Assembly: GCA_965213885.1 (NCBI GenBank)
Contig: OZ243919.1
Span: 248,001 to 312,000, forward strand
From: VYFG01 sp965213885
GTDB lineage: Bacteria; Pseudomonadota; Gammaproteobacteria; Arenicellales; Poriferihabitantaceae
DNA: 64,000 nucleotides
Reading direction: 5' to 3'
Shown: in pieces, positions 18,754 through 28,571 of the stretch
Position numbering within the stretch: position 1 is the stretch's first letter
Layout of the letters: each line of letters begins with the position of its first letter
Made by a program: the position numbers and the translations under genes
Notes under the pieces: model-generated
Told to the model about the DNA's origin: nothing
The model's database searches: none
What the model saw: only the letters and a program-made list of their open reading frames with translations

Positions 18754-20052
18754 TCATCTGAAGGGCATACCATCGCCTTGGAATACCTGGTTCGGGTCGA
18801 ACGACTTCTTCCATCCGTTTCCTTTTTCCAGCATGTCTCCGTAGTGTTGCTCCCATTCCATGCGACCATACCCCACATCACCTGACAGATAGCTTTTTCC
18901 GCCGAGGTCGATGAGTGCTCCGGTTATTTCCTTCAGTTTTGCCGCCAGATCGATTGCCGCTTCGTATCGGCCCAGTACTGAAAGAATCGAGTATGAGAAC
19001 ATGCGCTCTCCCTGTGGATGGATGCAGAGGGGTGCATTGACGGCTTTAGCATTGATCGGATAAACCCCGATCCAACTGGCCGGCGATCGAGGTACCCAGT
19101 CCCGGTCCAGCCACGGTTGGTCGAGCACTGTTCGAAGTGTCCCCCACGGCATGAACCAATCCCGCCACGGATAGTAATTTCTCCGACTAAACAGCCACGT
19201 GTAATACATTCCGGCGCGACCTACCCGTGCCGTGTCCCGGGTGTTCACGACCTCGTCGTAGCCCAGCCCATCGAGCACCTTCGCACTATCGAGTTCACTG
19301 TCGTATTCAACGCCAGCTCCCATGATGATTTCGTGGTCATGGACCCTGGTTTCCGCCCGCAGTCGATCGAAGCGACTATCGTCGATTATCCGTTCGAAGT
19401 CGTTTGCGAATCGATCGTAATCCCGATAGCGGAGTTCGAATTGCCGGATCCGTTGACCGGCCCTGCGCAACCTGATCCAAGCATCGGTGATGACGCCGAA
19501 TTGGCCTTGCCCCCCCCTGACGGCATCGAAGAGGTCCGGATTTTCCTTGCGTGAACATCGCATCCGCTCGCCGGTTCCGGTCACCACTTCAAGTTGCTCG
19601 ACCTGACCGACCTGCAGTCCATGCCGATGCGACGTGGTTCCCAGACCGCCGGCGGACAGCGTACCACCCACAGTAACCTCCGCGACGTCGACCAGTACGC
19701 ATGGCAGACGATCGGTCCCTTGCAGCGTATCGATGATTGTGCCCCAATGTGCTCCACCTTGTGCCCTCACCATGTCTGGTCCGAGAAGTTCGACCCGATC
19801 GAGGTTCATTGTGTCGAGCACCAGACCTCGATCCGTTATGCTTTGTCCACCTTGGGAGTGTCCTCCCCCCCGGATGGTGAGCTGGACACCGTTTGCAGCG
19901 GCACTTCGAACAATGTCTGATACTTCCTCGATGCTCTTTGGTATAACCACAGCCTCCGGCATCTTGGTGGACATTCCCCCGAAGTCGTACGAGCGCACTT
20001 TCCTGTCTTCGACATCGTTGATTACGCCTGGAGCGAGAGCTTGTTTGTTCAT
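18754..20052 (-). CDS. FAD-dependent oxidase of the BBE/cytokinin-dehydrogenase type, RiPP island
   Basis: A 432-aa VAO-type flavoprotein. The PP-loop is RGGGHSQGGQS, where the His aligns with the histidine that binds FAD covalently in berberine-bridge-type and cytokinin dehydrogenases; then VTVGGTLSAGGLGTTSHRHG and GQGQFGVITDAWIRL; the C-terminus FDPNQVFQGDGMPF matches the family end. There is no signal peptide. Such enzymes oxidise C-N or C-O bonds with oxygen. As no SagB/McbC dehydrogenase is visible in the island, this enzyme is a candidate for oxidising azolines or another position of the peptide (inference). The frame runs to a TTG at 20193, but ATG 20052 (MNKQALAPG) is the better start. 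It is divergent from a methyltransferase gene, with a 190-base shared promoter region. Confidence 0.85.
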   Translation of the reverse strand: MNKQALAPGVINDVEDRKVRSYDFGGMSTKMPEAVVIPKSIEEVSDIVRSAAANGVQLTIRGGGHSQGGQSITDRGLVLDTMNLDRVELLGPDMVRAQGGAHWGTIIDTLQGTDRLPCVLVDVAEVTVGGTLSAGGLGTTSHRHGLQVGQVEQLEVVTGTGERMRCSRKENPDLFDAVRGGQGQFGVITDAWIRLRRAGQRIRQFELRYRDYDRFANDFERIIDDSRFDRLRAETRVHDHEIIMGAGVEYDSELDSAKVLDGLGYDEVVNTRDTARVGRAGMYYTWLFSRRNYYPWRDWFMPWGTLRTVLDQPWLDRDWVPRSPASWIGVYPINAKAVNAPLCIHPQGERMFSYSILSVLGRYEAAIDLAAKLKEITGALIDLGGKSYLSGDVGYGRMEWEQHYGDMLEKGNGWKKSFDPNQVFQGDGMPFR

Positions 20053-20242
20053 CTTTTTCGCTTTTCTAGATATGGGCTGTTGCTGGGACCATCTCCTGAT
20101 CCGGGATACGGCCACCAGAAATCTATTCAGAAACAGTGATTTGTTGGACTGGGCAGTACCACTCGGAACATAGCTGTGATGAGTGCAACCCAAGCAGAAT
20201 TATTTTATCATGAGACGTTGAAATCAACGGGTGGATTGTGGG

Positions 20243-21079
20243 ATGGAGACGTTAACGTCGGTTTCAGATCATTACGCAGATTTGACCGAACGCATGGAGA
20301 ATTTCGGCGGGGATTTGCTCGCCTGTCATTTCGGGCTATGGGGGCCGGACACGAAAACCGATCGGGAAGGCTTGCAACGGGCGAATCAAACCCTAGTGCA
20401 GGGGTGTGATCTCGTTCCCGGAAAGCATGTGCTTGATGCCGGATGTGGTGTGGGTGGTACGGCAATCACGCTAGCGGAGGTCTATGGCGTTCACGTTACC
20501 GGTCTGACCATTTGCGAACCTCATATCGAGGTTGCGGCGCAACACGCCAAACAGCGTGGGGTCGATCATCTGGTGGAATTCCGCTATGGAGACTTCATGG
20601 AACTGCCATTTCCAGAAGCCAGTTTCGATGTTGTCCTGAATCACGAGTCCTTTTGTTATGCGGAAGACAAGCTCGCATATCTCCGGGGTGTCTACCGGGT
20701 ACTCCGGCCGGGAGGTCGTTGGCAGGCGCTTGAGGGACTGTTAAGTGGTACGACGATGACCGAAATGCACGAAGAGATGCACGCCACTGCGCAACGGGGT
20801 TGGCGCATGCCGCCTCTTGAGAGATGGCGCGATGTGCTCACGATATTGGAAAAGGCAGGTTTTGTGGATATTCGGAATCTTGATTTGTCCTCGGAGGCGG
20901 CACGGTCTACGGAGAGAATCCACAAAGGATGGTTGTTGTTTTCTTTCCTGAATCCGCATGCCAGTGGGATGAATCAGGCGTCTCTGGAATTTATGGAAGC
21001 ATCCATCAGCTACGATCAAGGTCTGCAGGAAGGCGTGTTCTCCTACTGTTTGGTTTCCGGTGCAAGGTCGACCCAGTAA
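20243..21079 (+). CDS. SAM-dependent methyltransferase 1, sterol/tocopherol-MT-like, RiPP island
   Basis: A class I methyltransferase of 278 aa. Motif I is VLDAGCGVGGTAITLAE (near residue 65), the post-I acid is followed by HVTGLTICEPHIEVA, then FRYGDFMELPFPEASFDVV and VYRVLRPGGRW. This pattern is typical of the gamma-tocopherol/sterol C-methyltransferase and UbiE-related group, whose members also include natural-product O-, N- and C-methyltransferases. The ATG at 20243 is preferred to the GTG at 20231. It is the only gene of the island on the plus strand, divergent from the flavin oxidase and convergent with the second methyltransferase (67-base gap). The substrate is unknown; the RiPP is the obvious candidate. 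Confidence 0.85.
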   Translation: METLTSVSDHYADLTERMENFGGDLLACHFGLWGPDTKTDREGLQRANQTLVQGCDLVPGKHVLDAGCGVGGTAITLAEVYGVHVTGLTICEPHIEVAAQHAKQRGVDHLVEFRYGDFMELPFPEASFDVVLNHESFCYAEDKLAYLRGVYRVLRPGGRWQALEGLLSGTTMTEMHEEMHATAQRGWRMPPLERWRDVLTILEKAGFVDIRNLDLSSEAARSTERIHKGWLLFSFLNPHASGMNQASLEFMEASISYDQGLQEGVFSYCLVSGARSTQ

Positions 21080-21146
21080 CTGACGCGGGCTACCCCGGCA
21101 TTACCCGAAAATCGCCCAATCCCTTTGGCGCCAGAAGGATCAGGCC

Positions 21147-22046
21147 TTATTCGGGCTTTTTGGCAAAGTACCGCCTGAGTTCGAAACTTCCGCTGTTCCA
21201 AGCTTCGTACAGTGATTTGAACTGGTTGATCAATCCGCGGAAGCCAGGTGTCTTGAACCCGGAGAATTGCAGGAGTACGAGAAGATTGTATGCGTTTTGA
21301 ACCAACCGAAAATTGTCCGCATCCTTGCCGTTGAAGCCTTCGAATTGAAGGATTTGCAGGCCTGCATGATGCAGCTTTTCCGAATAGGTGGATTGGCTCT
21401 CCAGATCATTCACGGCAAAGGGCTTGCAGAGCGGTACAATATATTTTTCATATTCCGTGGCCGACAATCCATCGCGGGCCATCCAGTCCATCGCAACCAG
21501 TGTTCCCGACGGTTTGAGAATCCGGCTCACCTCATAGAAAAATTGCTTCCGGTCGCCGTAGTGACATGCACTTTCAATGTTAACCACCACATCAATCGAT
21601 TCATCAGCGAAGGGCAGACTCACGGAGCAATCCGCAAATTCAAAGCCAATTTGGTGGTTGAGATTTGCTGCGCTCGCCTTTTCCGTGGCGATTTCCAGTT
21701 GCATCGTGTTCAGATTCACGCCGGTGACCCTACATCCTCGTGTTTTTGCAAGGTGTATGGCGGTTCCGCCCACCCCGCAACCCGCATCGACCACGTGATG
21801 GTGCGCTTGGATATCCGCCGGCGCGACAATCACTTCGACCATGCGTTCCACGGCGCGTGCGAGCCCTTCGGAATCTGCAAGAACTTCGCCTGGTTCTGGG
21901 CACTCCCCCGGCTCAAACAATCCGAAGTGGATATGGTCGCGGTTCCATCCTCTGAGATAAATACCCGGTGTATTTTCGTCGTAATAACGTTCAGCCGCGT
22001 CTGACTGATCTGAGACGGATATTTTGGATTTCTCGCCCAATGTCAT
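21147..22046 (-). CDS. SAM-dependent methyltransferase 2, sterol/tocopherol-MT-like, RiPP island
   Basis: A 299-aa relative of methyltransferase 1, with motif I VVDAGCGVGGTAIHLAKTRG, NLNTMQLEIATEKA, FADCSVSLPFADESIDVVVN and ISRILKPSGT-type ending (VSRILKPSGTLVAMDW). The N-terminus (YYDENTPGIYLRGWNRDHIH) is that of the tocopherol/sterol methyltransferase group. The ATG at 22046 has a GAGG-type ribosome binding site. It follows the unrecognised 374-aa gene by 115 bases on the same strand. The shared GCGVGGTAI suggests the two enzymes arose from one family, but they are too different to be a recent duplication. Confidence 0.85.
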   Translation of the reverse strand: MTLGEKSKISVSDQSDAAERYYDENTPGIYLRGWNRDHIHFGLFEPGECPEPGEVLADSEGLARAVERMVEVIVAPADIQAHHHVVDAGCGVGGTAIHLAKTRGCRVTGVNLNTMQLEIATEKASAANLNHQIGFEFADCSVSLPFADESIDVVVNIESACHYGDRKQFFYEVSRILKPSGTLVAMDWMARDGLSATEYEKYIVPLCKPFAVNDLESQSTYSEKLHHAGLQILQFEGFNGKDADNFRLVQNAYNLLVLLQFSGFKTPGFRGLINQFKSLYEAWNSGSFELRRYFAKKPE

Positions 22047-22161
22047 TTCCTCATGGAGGCGTGATCATTCGTGTTAAGAATACCGGATTACAGGTTATCC
22101 GTCATCCCAGAAAGCGGACCAGAAAGCGGACAATGAGCATGCGGATTGTTTGAACTGGTCC

Positions 22162-23286
22162 TCAGGACGGTGGTGAGGAAATCAATACCATGAAAGCGTA
22201 ACCCTTTACCCGATCGATCTGGCCATCCGTGAGCACAAGCTTGAAATGGTGAATTCCCCTCAGTAGTATGAAGGCACCCGACTTCCCAAACAACATAGTC
22301 GGTCCCTGCGACCAGTTTTCCAACGCCTTCAGCTTTTCCGAAACGGCAAGGCCGGTTGAGCGCAGCACTTCGATGAACGCGGTCCACAGGTCAGAACGGT
22401 CCAACCAATAACGCGAATCTTTCGCGGTTCTTTCTTTGGCGAGGAAACTCAATCCCAGTTTCGGACCCAGGCTGTCCCCGTACACATCCAGATGGATTCC
22501 CAGTTGGACGAATGTGCCGTGGTCTTCAAAGGGTGAGATGGCTGCGGCGACGGCAGGGAAATGACCACTCCAGCCAACACGTTCCAGATACGTCATCACG
22601 TCACGCGAAGTCCGAAAGCCTGTCACGGCAATTCGGATCGCTCTGTCGCGCGATGGGAACGCACCGAAGGATTCGATACGGGTATCCGGTGTTTGCGCCC
22701 GGTACACACATTCAGCCTGTCGCTGTTCACCCGCATCGGAGGTCCAGCCAGCAGCGGATACGACCGCGTCGAGAACTACGCTGATATCCCGAATGCGTCG
22801 GTCATCGCCATCACCGACGATCGGGCGTTCGGCCGGGCGTAGGAAAATACCTGGCAGCGGGCGTGAACCGTCCGGTGCAGAATCGATATCGTACTCAAGC
22901 ATCATCTTGCGGCCGATAATCTGGCGCAGAAGGGAATCCTCTCCATCGGTCTCTGACAGCAGCCGCGCGATGCCGGAAGTTGACGGATTCGTGCTTTCCG
23001 ACTGCGCCATTTGGCGAAAGAACGATGCGGGTCCGGTTCCACCGACTACCGAAACACCAAAATCGGCGCCTGATCGGTGGCTATGCAGCGGCAGTTCGAA
23101 TCCGAAAGGGAAAGCGACGATTGTCGAGGGGAGTTGCCGTGCACAGTCCAACAGCTGTTCCCATTCTTCGTCTCCGATCAGCACGGGTGAAATTTGGTCT
23201 CGGAGACGTTCCAGCAGTGTCCCCAAGGTGTCCGCCTCTCTTTGGATGTGATCCTGGGTAAGGGCTATGCTTTCTTCAAAATTCAT
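22162..23286 (-). CDS. Unrecognised 374-aa protein in the RiPP island
   Basis: I do not recognise this family. The protein is soluble, with no signal peptide or membrane segment. The N-terminal third is helical (EESIALTQDHIQREADTLG). A segment PFGFELPLHSHRSGADFGVS is followed by an apparently mixed alpha/beta central part, and near the C-terminus by GTFVQLGIHLDVYGDSLGPK, then LGLSFLAKE. The two His-rich or acid-rich patches (HSHRSGAD and HLDVYGD) are the most likely active-site candidates. It sits between the second ABC transporter and methyltransferase 2, same strand, and is most likely a tailoring or maturation factor for the peptide. That role is inferred from position only. Confidence 0.7.
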   Translation of the reverse strand: MNFEESIALTQDHIQREADTLGTLLERLRDQISPVLIGDEEWEQLLDCARQLPSTIVAFPFGFELPLHSHRSGADFGVSVVGGTGPASFFRQMAQSESTNPSTSGIARLLSETDGEDSLLRQIIGRKMMLEYDIDSAPDGSRPLPGIFLRPAERPIVGDGDDRRIRDISVVLDAVVSAAGWTSDAGEQRQAECVYRAQTPDTRIESFGAFPSRDRAIRIAVTGFRTSRDVMTYLERVGWSGHFPAVAAAISPFEDHGTFVQLGIHLDVYGDSLGPKLGLSFLAKERTAKDSRYWLDRSDLWTAFIEVLRSTGLAVSEKLKALENWSQGPTMLFGKSGAFILLRGIHHFKLVLTDGQIDRVKGYAFMVLISSPPS

Positions 23287-23419
23287 CGATTGGCTGGAAT
23301 GTACTGATTCATGCTCGGACGTACAGGCACCAGATTTAAGGATACTGCCGTTCCATGCCGATGGTGTCGCCGGAAATCATTCTGCAGGCATATCAATCAG
23401 GGTGATGTTGCCATTCCCA

Positions 23420-26344
23420 TCATGCGAGTTGACGTCGAACCAGACTTTTAAAGACCCCTTCGATCTTCATCAAGTCTGAAAAATTCCCTTCCTCGACCAC
23501 TTTTCCCGCCTGCATGACATAGATGTGGTCTGCCTGGCGTAGTGTAGAAAGACGATGGGCAATGATAATTCTGGTTGCGCTTAATTTCGCAAGATTCACC
23601 ATCACTTTGGATTGACTTTCGTTGTCAAGCCAGTTGGTTGCCTCGTCGAGCAGCAGAATCCGAGGGTGATGGAGAAGTGCGCGGGCAATCATGATGCGCT
23701 GACTCTCGCCCCCCGATGTGACCCCACCACCCGCGCCCACGAATGTCAACATCTCCATCGGCATTGCGGAGATCTCTTGATCCACAGCAGCCAGCTGAGC
23801 TGCCCGCCATACTTCCTCACCGTTCGCGTTATCATGACCGCCAACGATGTTGTCCCACACGTCTTCCGGGTAGAGTTGTACGGTTTGTGGAATCGCACCA
23901 ATCTTCCGTCGCACCTGCTTGACATTGAGGTGTCTTAGGTCACGTCCGTCAAAGTACACCGCGCCACTTGTCGGATTGTCCAGACCGAGCATCAACTGAA
24001 ACAGTGTGCTCTTGCCGGCCCCGGATTCGCCGGTGATCGCAATGAACTGCCCAGGGCGTGCATGTATCGATATGTTGTCTAGAATCAGGGGGCCATCTGA
24101 ATCGTAACGGAAACTGACATGATCTAACCTGATGTCTCCGGTCAGGGTTTCGACTGGCTCACCTGCTGCATCCGTCTCAGGAGGTTCGGTGAGAAAAGGC
24201 CGAATCTGGTCAACAGCTGGCATGACCGCAGCAACAGCGCCGAACGATGCACCGAGGCGAGCCACCGCACCCTGGAACACCATGAATACGGTATAGATGA
24301 CGAGAAAATCCCCGACCGTGAACGCCTCTCGGTCCGGTAATGTCCCGGCTGCCAGTAGAACAGCACCTGCAAGGATCGGAATTGCGGCACTCAGTGCTTG
24401 CACATGCTCCTCGACAGCGTTGCGTTCCAACTCAGCCAGTTTTTGTTCCCGATAGCCTTGCGCCCATACGGCAAATGCCGAGCCTTCGGCTCCCTCTACC
24501 CGCAGTACGGAAATTCCGTTGATGATCTGGAACAGTTGACCGGCAAGTTTCTGCATGGCTCGCACCATCCGACCATGAGGTGCCATCTGCCGCAGGCCCA
24601 ATGCTACCGTCGCGGCCAGGGAAATGAGGCCAAACACCACTGTGATACCGCCGAGCATCGGGTCGTAGAGGAAGGTGACAAAAAATACGGGTAACAGGAA
24701 GACGATGGTCAGACCTCCGTTGGCAACTACATTTTGTACCGCATCACGAAGGGTTTGGAACGTCATGCCACGCATGGTGAGGTCGCCCGCTGAATATCGA
24801 TGGAGAATACGGGGCGGTAATCGGAGAAGGCGATCCCATAGCGCGGCTTCTGCCCGTGACGCAGCGCGCCCCTCGATGCGCATCAAAGCCATTCCCTGAA
24901 GCACATGCAGCAATGCTCCGAGCAAGGCAATCACTGCCAAGGCAACGCATACCTCGTACAGTAAGCGGACTTCTTCGCCCGGGATCACTTCATCTGCAAC
25001 AAAGCCCAGTATCAAGGCAGGCAGCAACATGACCAGGCCGCCCAGCAGCCCCGTCACGAAGAACCGCAGGAAATCCATGGAGGAACCCCTGAAGGCCAGC
25101 TGCAACAGATCCCGCAGTCCTGCCGGCGCACTGCTCAACGGTTGATAGAATAACCATGCCTCGGTACACAACGATCCGGCATTATTCGCAGTAACCCTGG
25201 TCGAGTGATGTCCCGCAGGATCCACTATCCGATAACCTCCCAGCATACTCGGCAGCAGGGCAACCGGCTGTTGATCTTCTTCCCGAAACCCCAGCATCGC
25301 ACCGCTGCAGCCCTGCAACGAATTTTTCCCTTGGTTGAGACGCACACGGCGTGCGCGAACTCCGGAAATATCCAGGATATGAGCGAGAAATTCGGAGGAG
25401 TTGCTGGTGTCTGCCTTTTCCGGTAGCTTGAAGTTGATTCCTTCGTGCTGCCCGATCATACCCAGTGCATCCAGTAATGCCGCACCCCTGGAGCCGGTGC
25501 CGGTATCTTCCGACAGATTGTAAAGATCGAACAGGCGATGTCGAGCTCCGATCTCATCAGACTGTCGGTTGGTTACCCGTTCCCTCTCCAGGTTGACCTC
25601 GTCAACCACAGCCAGTCCCCGGTTGAGTCTTTCCAGCAAGAGAGCCACATCGTGAAAATGCGCCAACGCAGGTATGAGGAGTCCTTCCTCGGCGAGTTTC
25701 TCGGACGAATGGACAGACAACTGTTGCGGTTCGGCCAGCATGATCCAGGTGTCGCGTACGAGTGGTATCCTGCTCTCCATGTCCCCGCCATCCAACCTGC
25801 TGTCTGTCGGATCGAGCAGACCAAGAAATAGTCCGGTTCCCGGCAACAGACCGGACAGCCATACCACTCCGCTTCGTGCAGAGATGACACCATTGCTTGC
25901 CATTGGCGCCTCTCCCGTCTCGACAAGCATGTTACTCCGTGTCGCCTCCGTGTCGTAGCGGGACAACATCGCGGACACGTCCCTGACCCAGGAATCGACC
26001 TGCTCCGCCAGGTTTGCATCGTCAATCGAGGACAGGCTCGCAACGGAAATACGGCGCAAAATCGTCCCCGGTAACCCCTTGGCAATCAGGCTGAGTGTTG
26101 TGGGTCCCACATTCGGTGCAACGCCGGGCAGGAGGCGACCGGTTTCTGCGCGCAGCAAGTGTTGTGGCGCCGCCTGTTCAACTTGATCCTTACGCTCCAC
26201 AATGAAAATATCAACTGTGCCTTCTTCGACAAACCAGACAAATTGCGGATCACTCATGTCCAGAGGCAAATTGCCGGCACAGGGTACGGATGTTCCCGTC
26301 TCTGCAGCAAGTACGGCAAGTGAAGGGGTATCCAACACAGTCAT
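23420..26344 (-). CDS. NHLM-type bacteriocin ABC transporter, second subunit (no peptidase)
   Basis: A 974-aa exporter half matching the NHLM ABC2 family that accompanies nitrile-hydratase-leader peptides. The first 400 or so residues are a long cytoplasmic region: a cyclic-nucleotide-binding-like part (QFVWFVEEGTVDIFIVERKD) and a degenerate domain near residues 260-400. Then comes a six-helix ABC membrane domain and an ATPase with Walker A TGESGAGKSTLFQ, signature TSGGESQRIMIARAL and Walker B ILLLDEATNWLD. The stop of the peptidase-ABC gene upstream is 4 bases from this start, so the two are co-translated. It probably forms a heterodimer with that protein (family knowledge plus inference). 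Confidence 0.9.
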   Translation of the reverse strand: MTVLDTPSLAVLAAETGTSVPCAGNLPLDMSDPQFVWFVEEGTVDIFIVERKDQVEQAAPQHLLRAETGRLLPGVAPNVGPTTLSLIAKGLPGTILRRISVASLSSIDDANLAEQVDSWVRDVSAMLSRYDTEATRSNMLVETGEAPMASNGVISARSGVVWLSGLLPGTGLFLGLLDPTDSRLDGGDMESRIPLVRDTWIMLAEPQQLSVHSSEKLAEEGLLIPALAHFHDVALLLERLNRGLAVVDEVNLERERVTNRQSDEIGARHRLFDLYNLSEDTGTGSRGAALLDALGMIGQHEGINFKLPEKADTSNSSEFLAHILDISGVRARRVRLNQGKNSLQGCSGAMLGFREEDQQPVALLPSMLGGYRIVDPAGHHSTRVTANNAGSLCTEAWLFYQPLSSAPAGLRDLLQLAFRGSSMDFLRFFVTGLLGGLVMLLPALILGFVADEVIPGEEVRLLYEVCVALAVIALLGALLHVLQGMALMRIEGRAASRAEAALWDRLLRLPPRILHRYSAGDLTMRGMTFQTLRDAVQNVVANGGLTIVFLLPVFFVTFLYDPMLGGITVVFGLISLAATVALGLRQMAPHGRMVRAMQKLAGQLFQIINGISVLRVEGAEGSAFAVWAQGYREQKLAELERNAVEEHVQALSAAIPILAGAVLLAAGTLPDREAFTVGDFLVIYTVFMVFQGAVARLGASFGAVAAVMPAVDQIRPFLTEPPETDAAGEPVETLTGDIRLDHVSFRYDSDGPLILDNISIHARPGQFIAITGESGAGKSTLFQLMLGLDNPTSGAVYFDGRDLRHLNVKQVRRKIGAIPQTVQLYPEDVWDNIVGGHDNANGEEVWRAAQLAAVDQEISAMPMEMLTFVGAGGGVTSGGESQRIMIARALLHHPRILLLDEATNWLDNESQSKVMVNLAKLSATRIIIAHRLSTLRQADHIYVMQAGKVVEEGNFSDLMKIEGVFKSLVRRQLA

Positions 26345-26348
26345 TGTG

Positions 26349-28571
26349 CTAAAACGCCTGGACTAGCTGGTGGTAGATGCCGCTTTCGTCCATCATCAAT
26401 TCTTCATGAGTGCCTCGCTGGACTTCCGTGCCCTTGTCTAGAACGAGTATCAAGTCACAGTCCCGGATTGTGCTCAGACGGTGCGCGACGATCAGACAAC
26501 TCACTCCCCGGCGGCGCAGCGCATCATCGATGTACTCCTCGGTAGCCGCGTCAAGGGCGCTGGTCGCCTCATCGAGGATCACAAGTGACGGGTTACTGGC
26601 CAGTGCGCGTGCGATTTCCAGTCGCTGCTTCTGACCACCGCTGAAGTTGCTGCCATCCTCATCTACCGGTGTCTCATAACCAAGTGGCCGACTAAGGATC
26701 TCGTCGTGGATGCAAGCATCCTTGGCTGCGGTAACCACAGCCTCGTCAGGGACAGAAGGGTTCCATAGGGTGATGTTTTCGCGCACACTCGCCGAGAAGA
26801 GGCTTACATGCTGGTCCACAACCGAAAGAGAGCGTGACAGTATTTCGCGGGGAATTTCTTGACGCGGGTGACCATCGAATAGGACCTCACCGGTCCAGGG
26901 TTGGTAAATTCCGGATATCAGACGCGCCAAAGTTGATTTTCCGGAGCCGCTTGGTCCGACGACGGCCACCCTCTGCCCTGGCTCAATGGCCAAACTGAGT
27001 TCCTTAATCAGTGGCGGGCGTGAACTGCTGAATCCAAAACTGATGTCACGCAGGGCCACATGACCGGTCAGCTTCAGCCGCCCGTCAATCGTGGAGACGG
27101 TTTGGATGGGTGGAGACAAACCCTCTGTCTCCGGGGATTCCGTAGTTCCCGTAATATCTTCTAGACGCTGCATGTCAGCCTCGACGGCCTGACGTTCGCT
27201 GGCGAACTCACCGAAGCGCCCGAACGGGGCCAGGAACATGGCCGCGATCAAATATATTCCGACGAGCATACCCAGTGTCAGTTCTCCAGACATGACTTGA
27301 ATCGCCCCGTAGGCCAGCACCACCGCATTGCTCAAAACCATGAAAAAGTTAGGCAGGGATGTAGTGATGTGCCCAAACTCAGCGAAACCTTGGCGTGCAA
27401 TCAATTCCCGCGCCTGCTGGCCGCTCCAGCGGGTGAAAAAGCGATTGTCCGATGCTGTCATCCGCAACGTCTCGGTCTGATTCAGCATCAAGGTGCCGAT
27501 GCCGATCAGCAGCCCCTGTTCCCGTCTCAAGGCCAGGCTCTTGTCTACCTGGATGCGAATAATCAAGTGTGCCAACACGACATTGAGTGCCGCCAGACCC
27601 AGTACAATGAGTGCCAGTACCGGTACGTAGGCCAGCATTACAGCCAGAAAGATCATGCCCATCACGACTTCGATCAGCAGACCAAAGAAATGCTCCGACA
27701 TTCCCTTGGCAATCCTGTCGATGGACAGAACCCGGGCGGTCAGATCGCCGACGAACCGATGATTGAAAAACTCTACCGGCAACCGCAGCATTTGTGAGAC
27801 ACAACGATTGCCCGCCATCACAGACATCCGAACCGCCAGGCGTTTCAACCATCGTTGCTTGAGCAGGGTCAGCCCATAGCTCAGAACGGCTGTTGCAACC
27901 ATGATACCAGCTACAAGGCCACCCCACGGTTTCTTCTCCCCAAGTACCAGATCCACGTAGACAGCCAGTATTGCCGGCGTTACGAGTGCAAGGACAGCCA
28001 GCAACAGACCACAGAAGATGGTATAGGTCAGTGCTCCTTGTGTTCCGCTGAGCCAGAGTGGAACCCGTTTCAGTATGTTGGGCCGTTCCCCTCCGCGTTG
28101 AAACTCCGGGCCGGATTCGAATTCCAGTGCAACTCCGGTGAAGCTATTGCGGAACTCCACCTCGGTGATCGTGCGACGACCTGAAGAAGGATCGTTAAGA
28201 AAAAATCGATTTTGATCAAATCCTTCCAGAAGCAGAAAGTGGTTATATTCCCAGAAAAGGACGAGTGGCAACGGCATTTTCTTGAGTGAGTCTACGGAGG
28301 CGATGCGACCGGTACACTTCAGTCCGTAGTATCGAGCGGCCCGTAATATACCGGCGGCACTGGAGCCGTCCCGGCTGACCTCACACCGATTGCGCAACTC
28401 GGTGAGCGGTACCCATCGGCCAAAATAGCCAAGGACACTTCCAAGGCACGCGGCACCACACTCAGTTGCATGCGTTTGTAACAGCAGTGGCGTGGTCACA
28501 CGCTGGTTTGAGCGCTTTTGTGTGGGTTTCTTTGATGACCCTGCAGTTTCAGTTTTCTGGCTCCGGAACAT
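26349..28571 (-). CDS. NHLM-type peptidase/permease/ATPase exporter
   Basis: A 740-aa C39-peptidase ABC exporter. Residues about 25-160 form the peptidase: catalytic Cys in HATECGAACLGSVLGYFG (Cys38), His in WEYNHFLLLEGF, and a DPSSGRR segment after it. Six membrane helices follow, then the ATPase: Walker A GPSGSGKSTLARL, signature FSGGQKQRLEIARAL, Walker B LVILDEATSALD. Such proteins cut leader peptides after a double-glycine-like site and export the core; here the precursor's SAG fits. It starts one base after the HlyD stop and 4 bases before the second ABC gene, a tight three-gene operon. Confidence 0.94.
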   Translation of the reverse strand: MFRSQKTETAGSSKKPTQKRSNQRVTTPLLLQTHATECGAACLGSVLGYFGRWVPLTELRNRCEVSRDGSSAAGILRAARYYGLKCTGRIASVDSLKKMPLPLVLFWEYNHFLLLEGFDQNRFFLNDPSSGRRTITEVEFRNSFTGVALEFESGPEFQRGGERPNILKRVPLWLSGTQGALTYTIFCGLLLAVLALVTPAILAVYVDLVLGEKKPWGGLVAGIMVATAVLSYGLTLLKQRWLKRLAVRMSVMAGNRCVSQMLRLPVEFFNHRFVGDLTARVLSIDRIAKGMSEHFFGLLIEVVMGMIFLAVMLAYVPVLALIVLGLAALNVVLAHLIIRIQVDKSLALRREQGLLIGIGTLMLNQTETLRMTASDNRFFTRWSGQQARELIARQGFAEFGHITTSLPNFFMVLSNAVVLAYGAIQVMSGELTLGMLVGIYLIAAMFLAPFGRFGEFASERQAVEADMQRLEDITGTTESPETEGLSPPIQTVSTIDGRLKLTGHVALRDISFGFSSSRPPLIKELSLAIEPGQRVAVVGPSGSGKSTLARLISGIYQPWTGEVLFDGHPRQEIPREILSRSLSVVDQHVSLFSASVRENITLWNPSVPDEAVVTAAKDACIHDEILSRPLGYETPVDEDGSNFSGGQKQRLEIARALASNPSLVILDEATSALDAATEEYIDDALRRRGVSCLIVAHRLSTIRDCDLILVLDKGTEVQRGTHEELMMDESGIYHQLVQAF

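Noticed and set aside
18343..21089. Identical 14-mer GTAACTGACGCGGG at 18343 and 21076, flanking the flavin oxidase and methyltransferase 1
   Set aside because: Several exact 14-base pairs are expected by chance in 64 kb, and one copy includes the methyltransferase stop codon. No insertion ends are visible around them.
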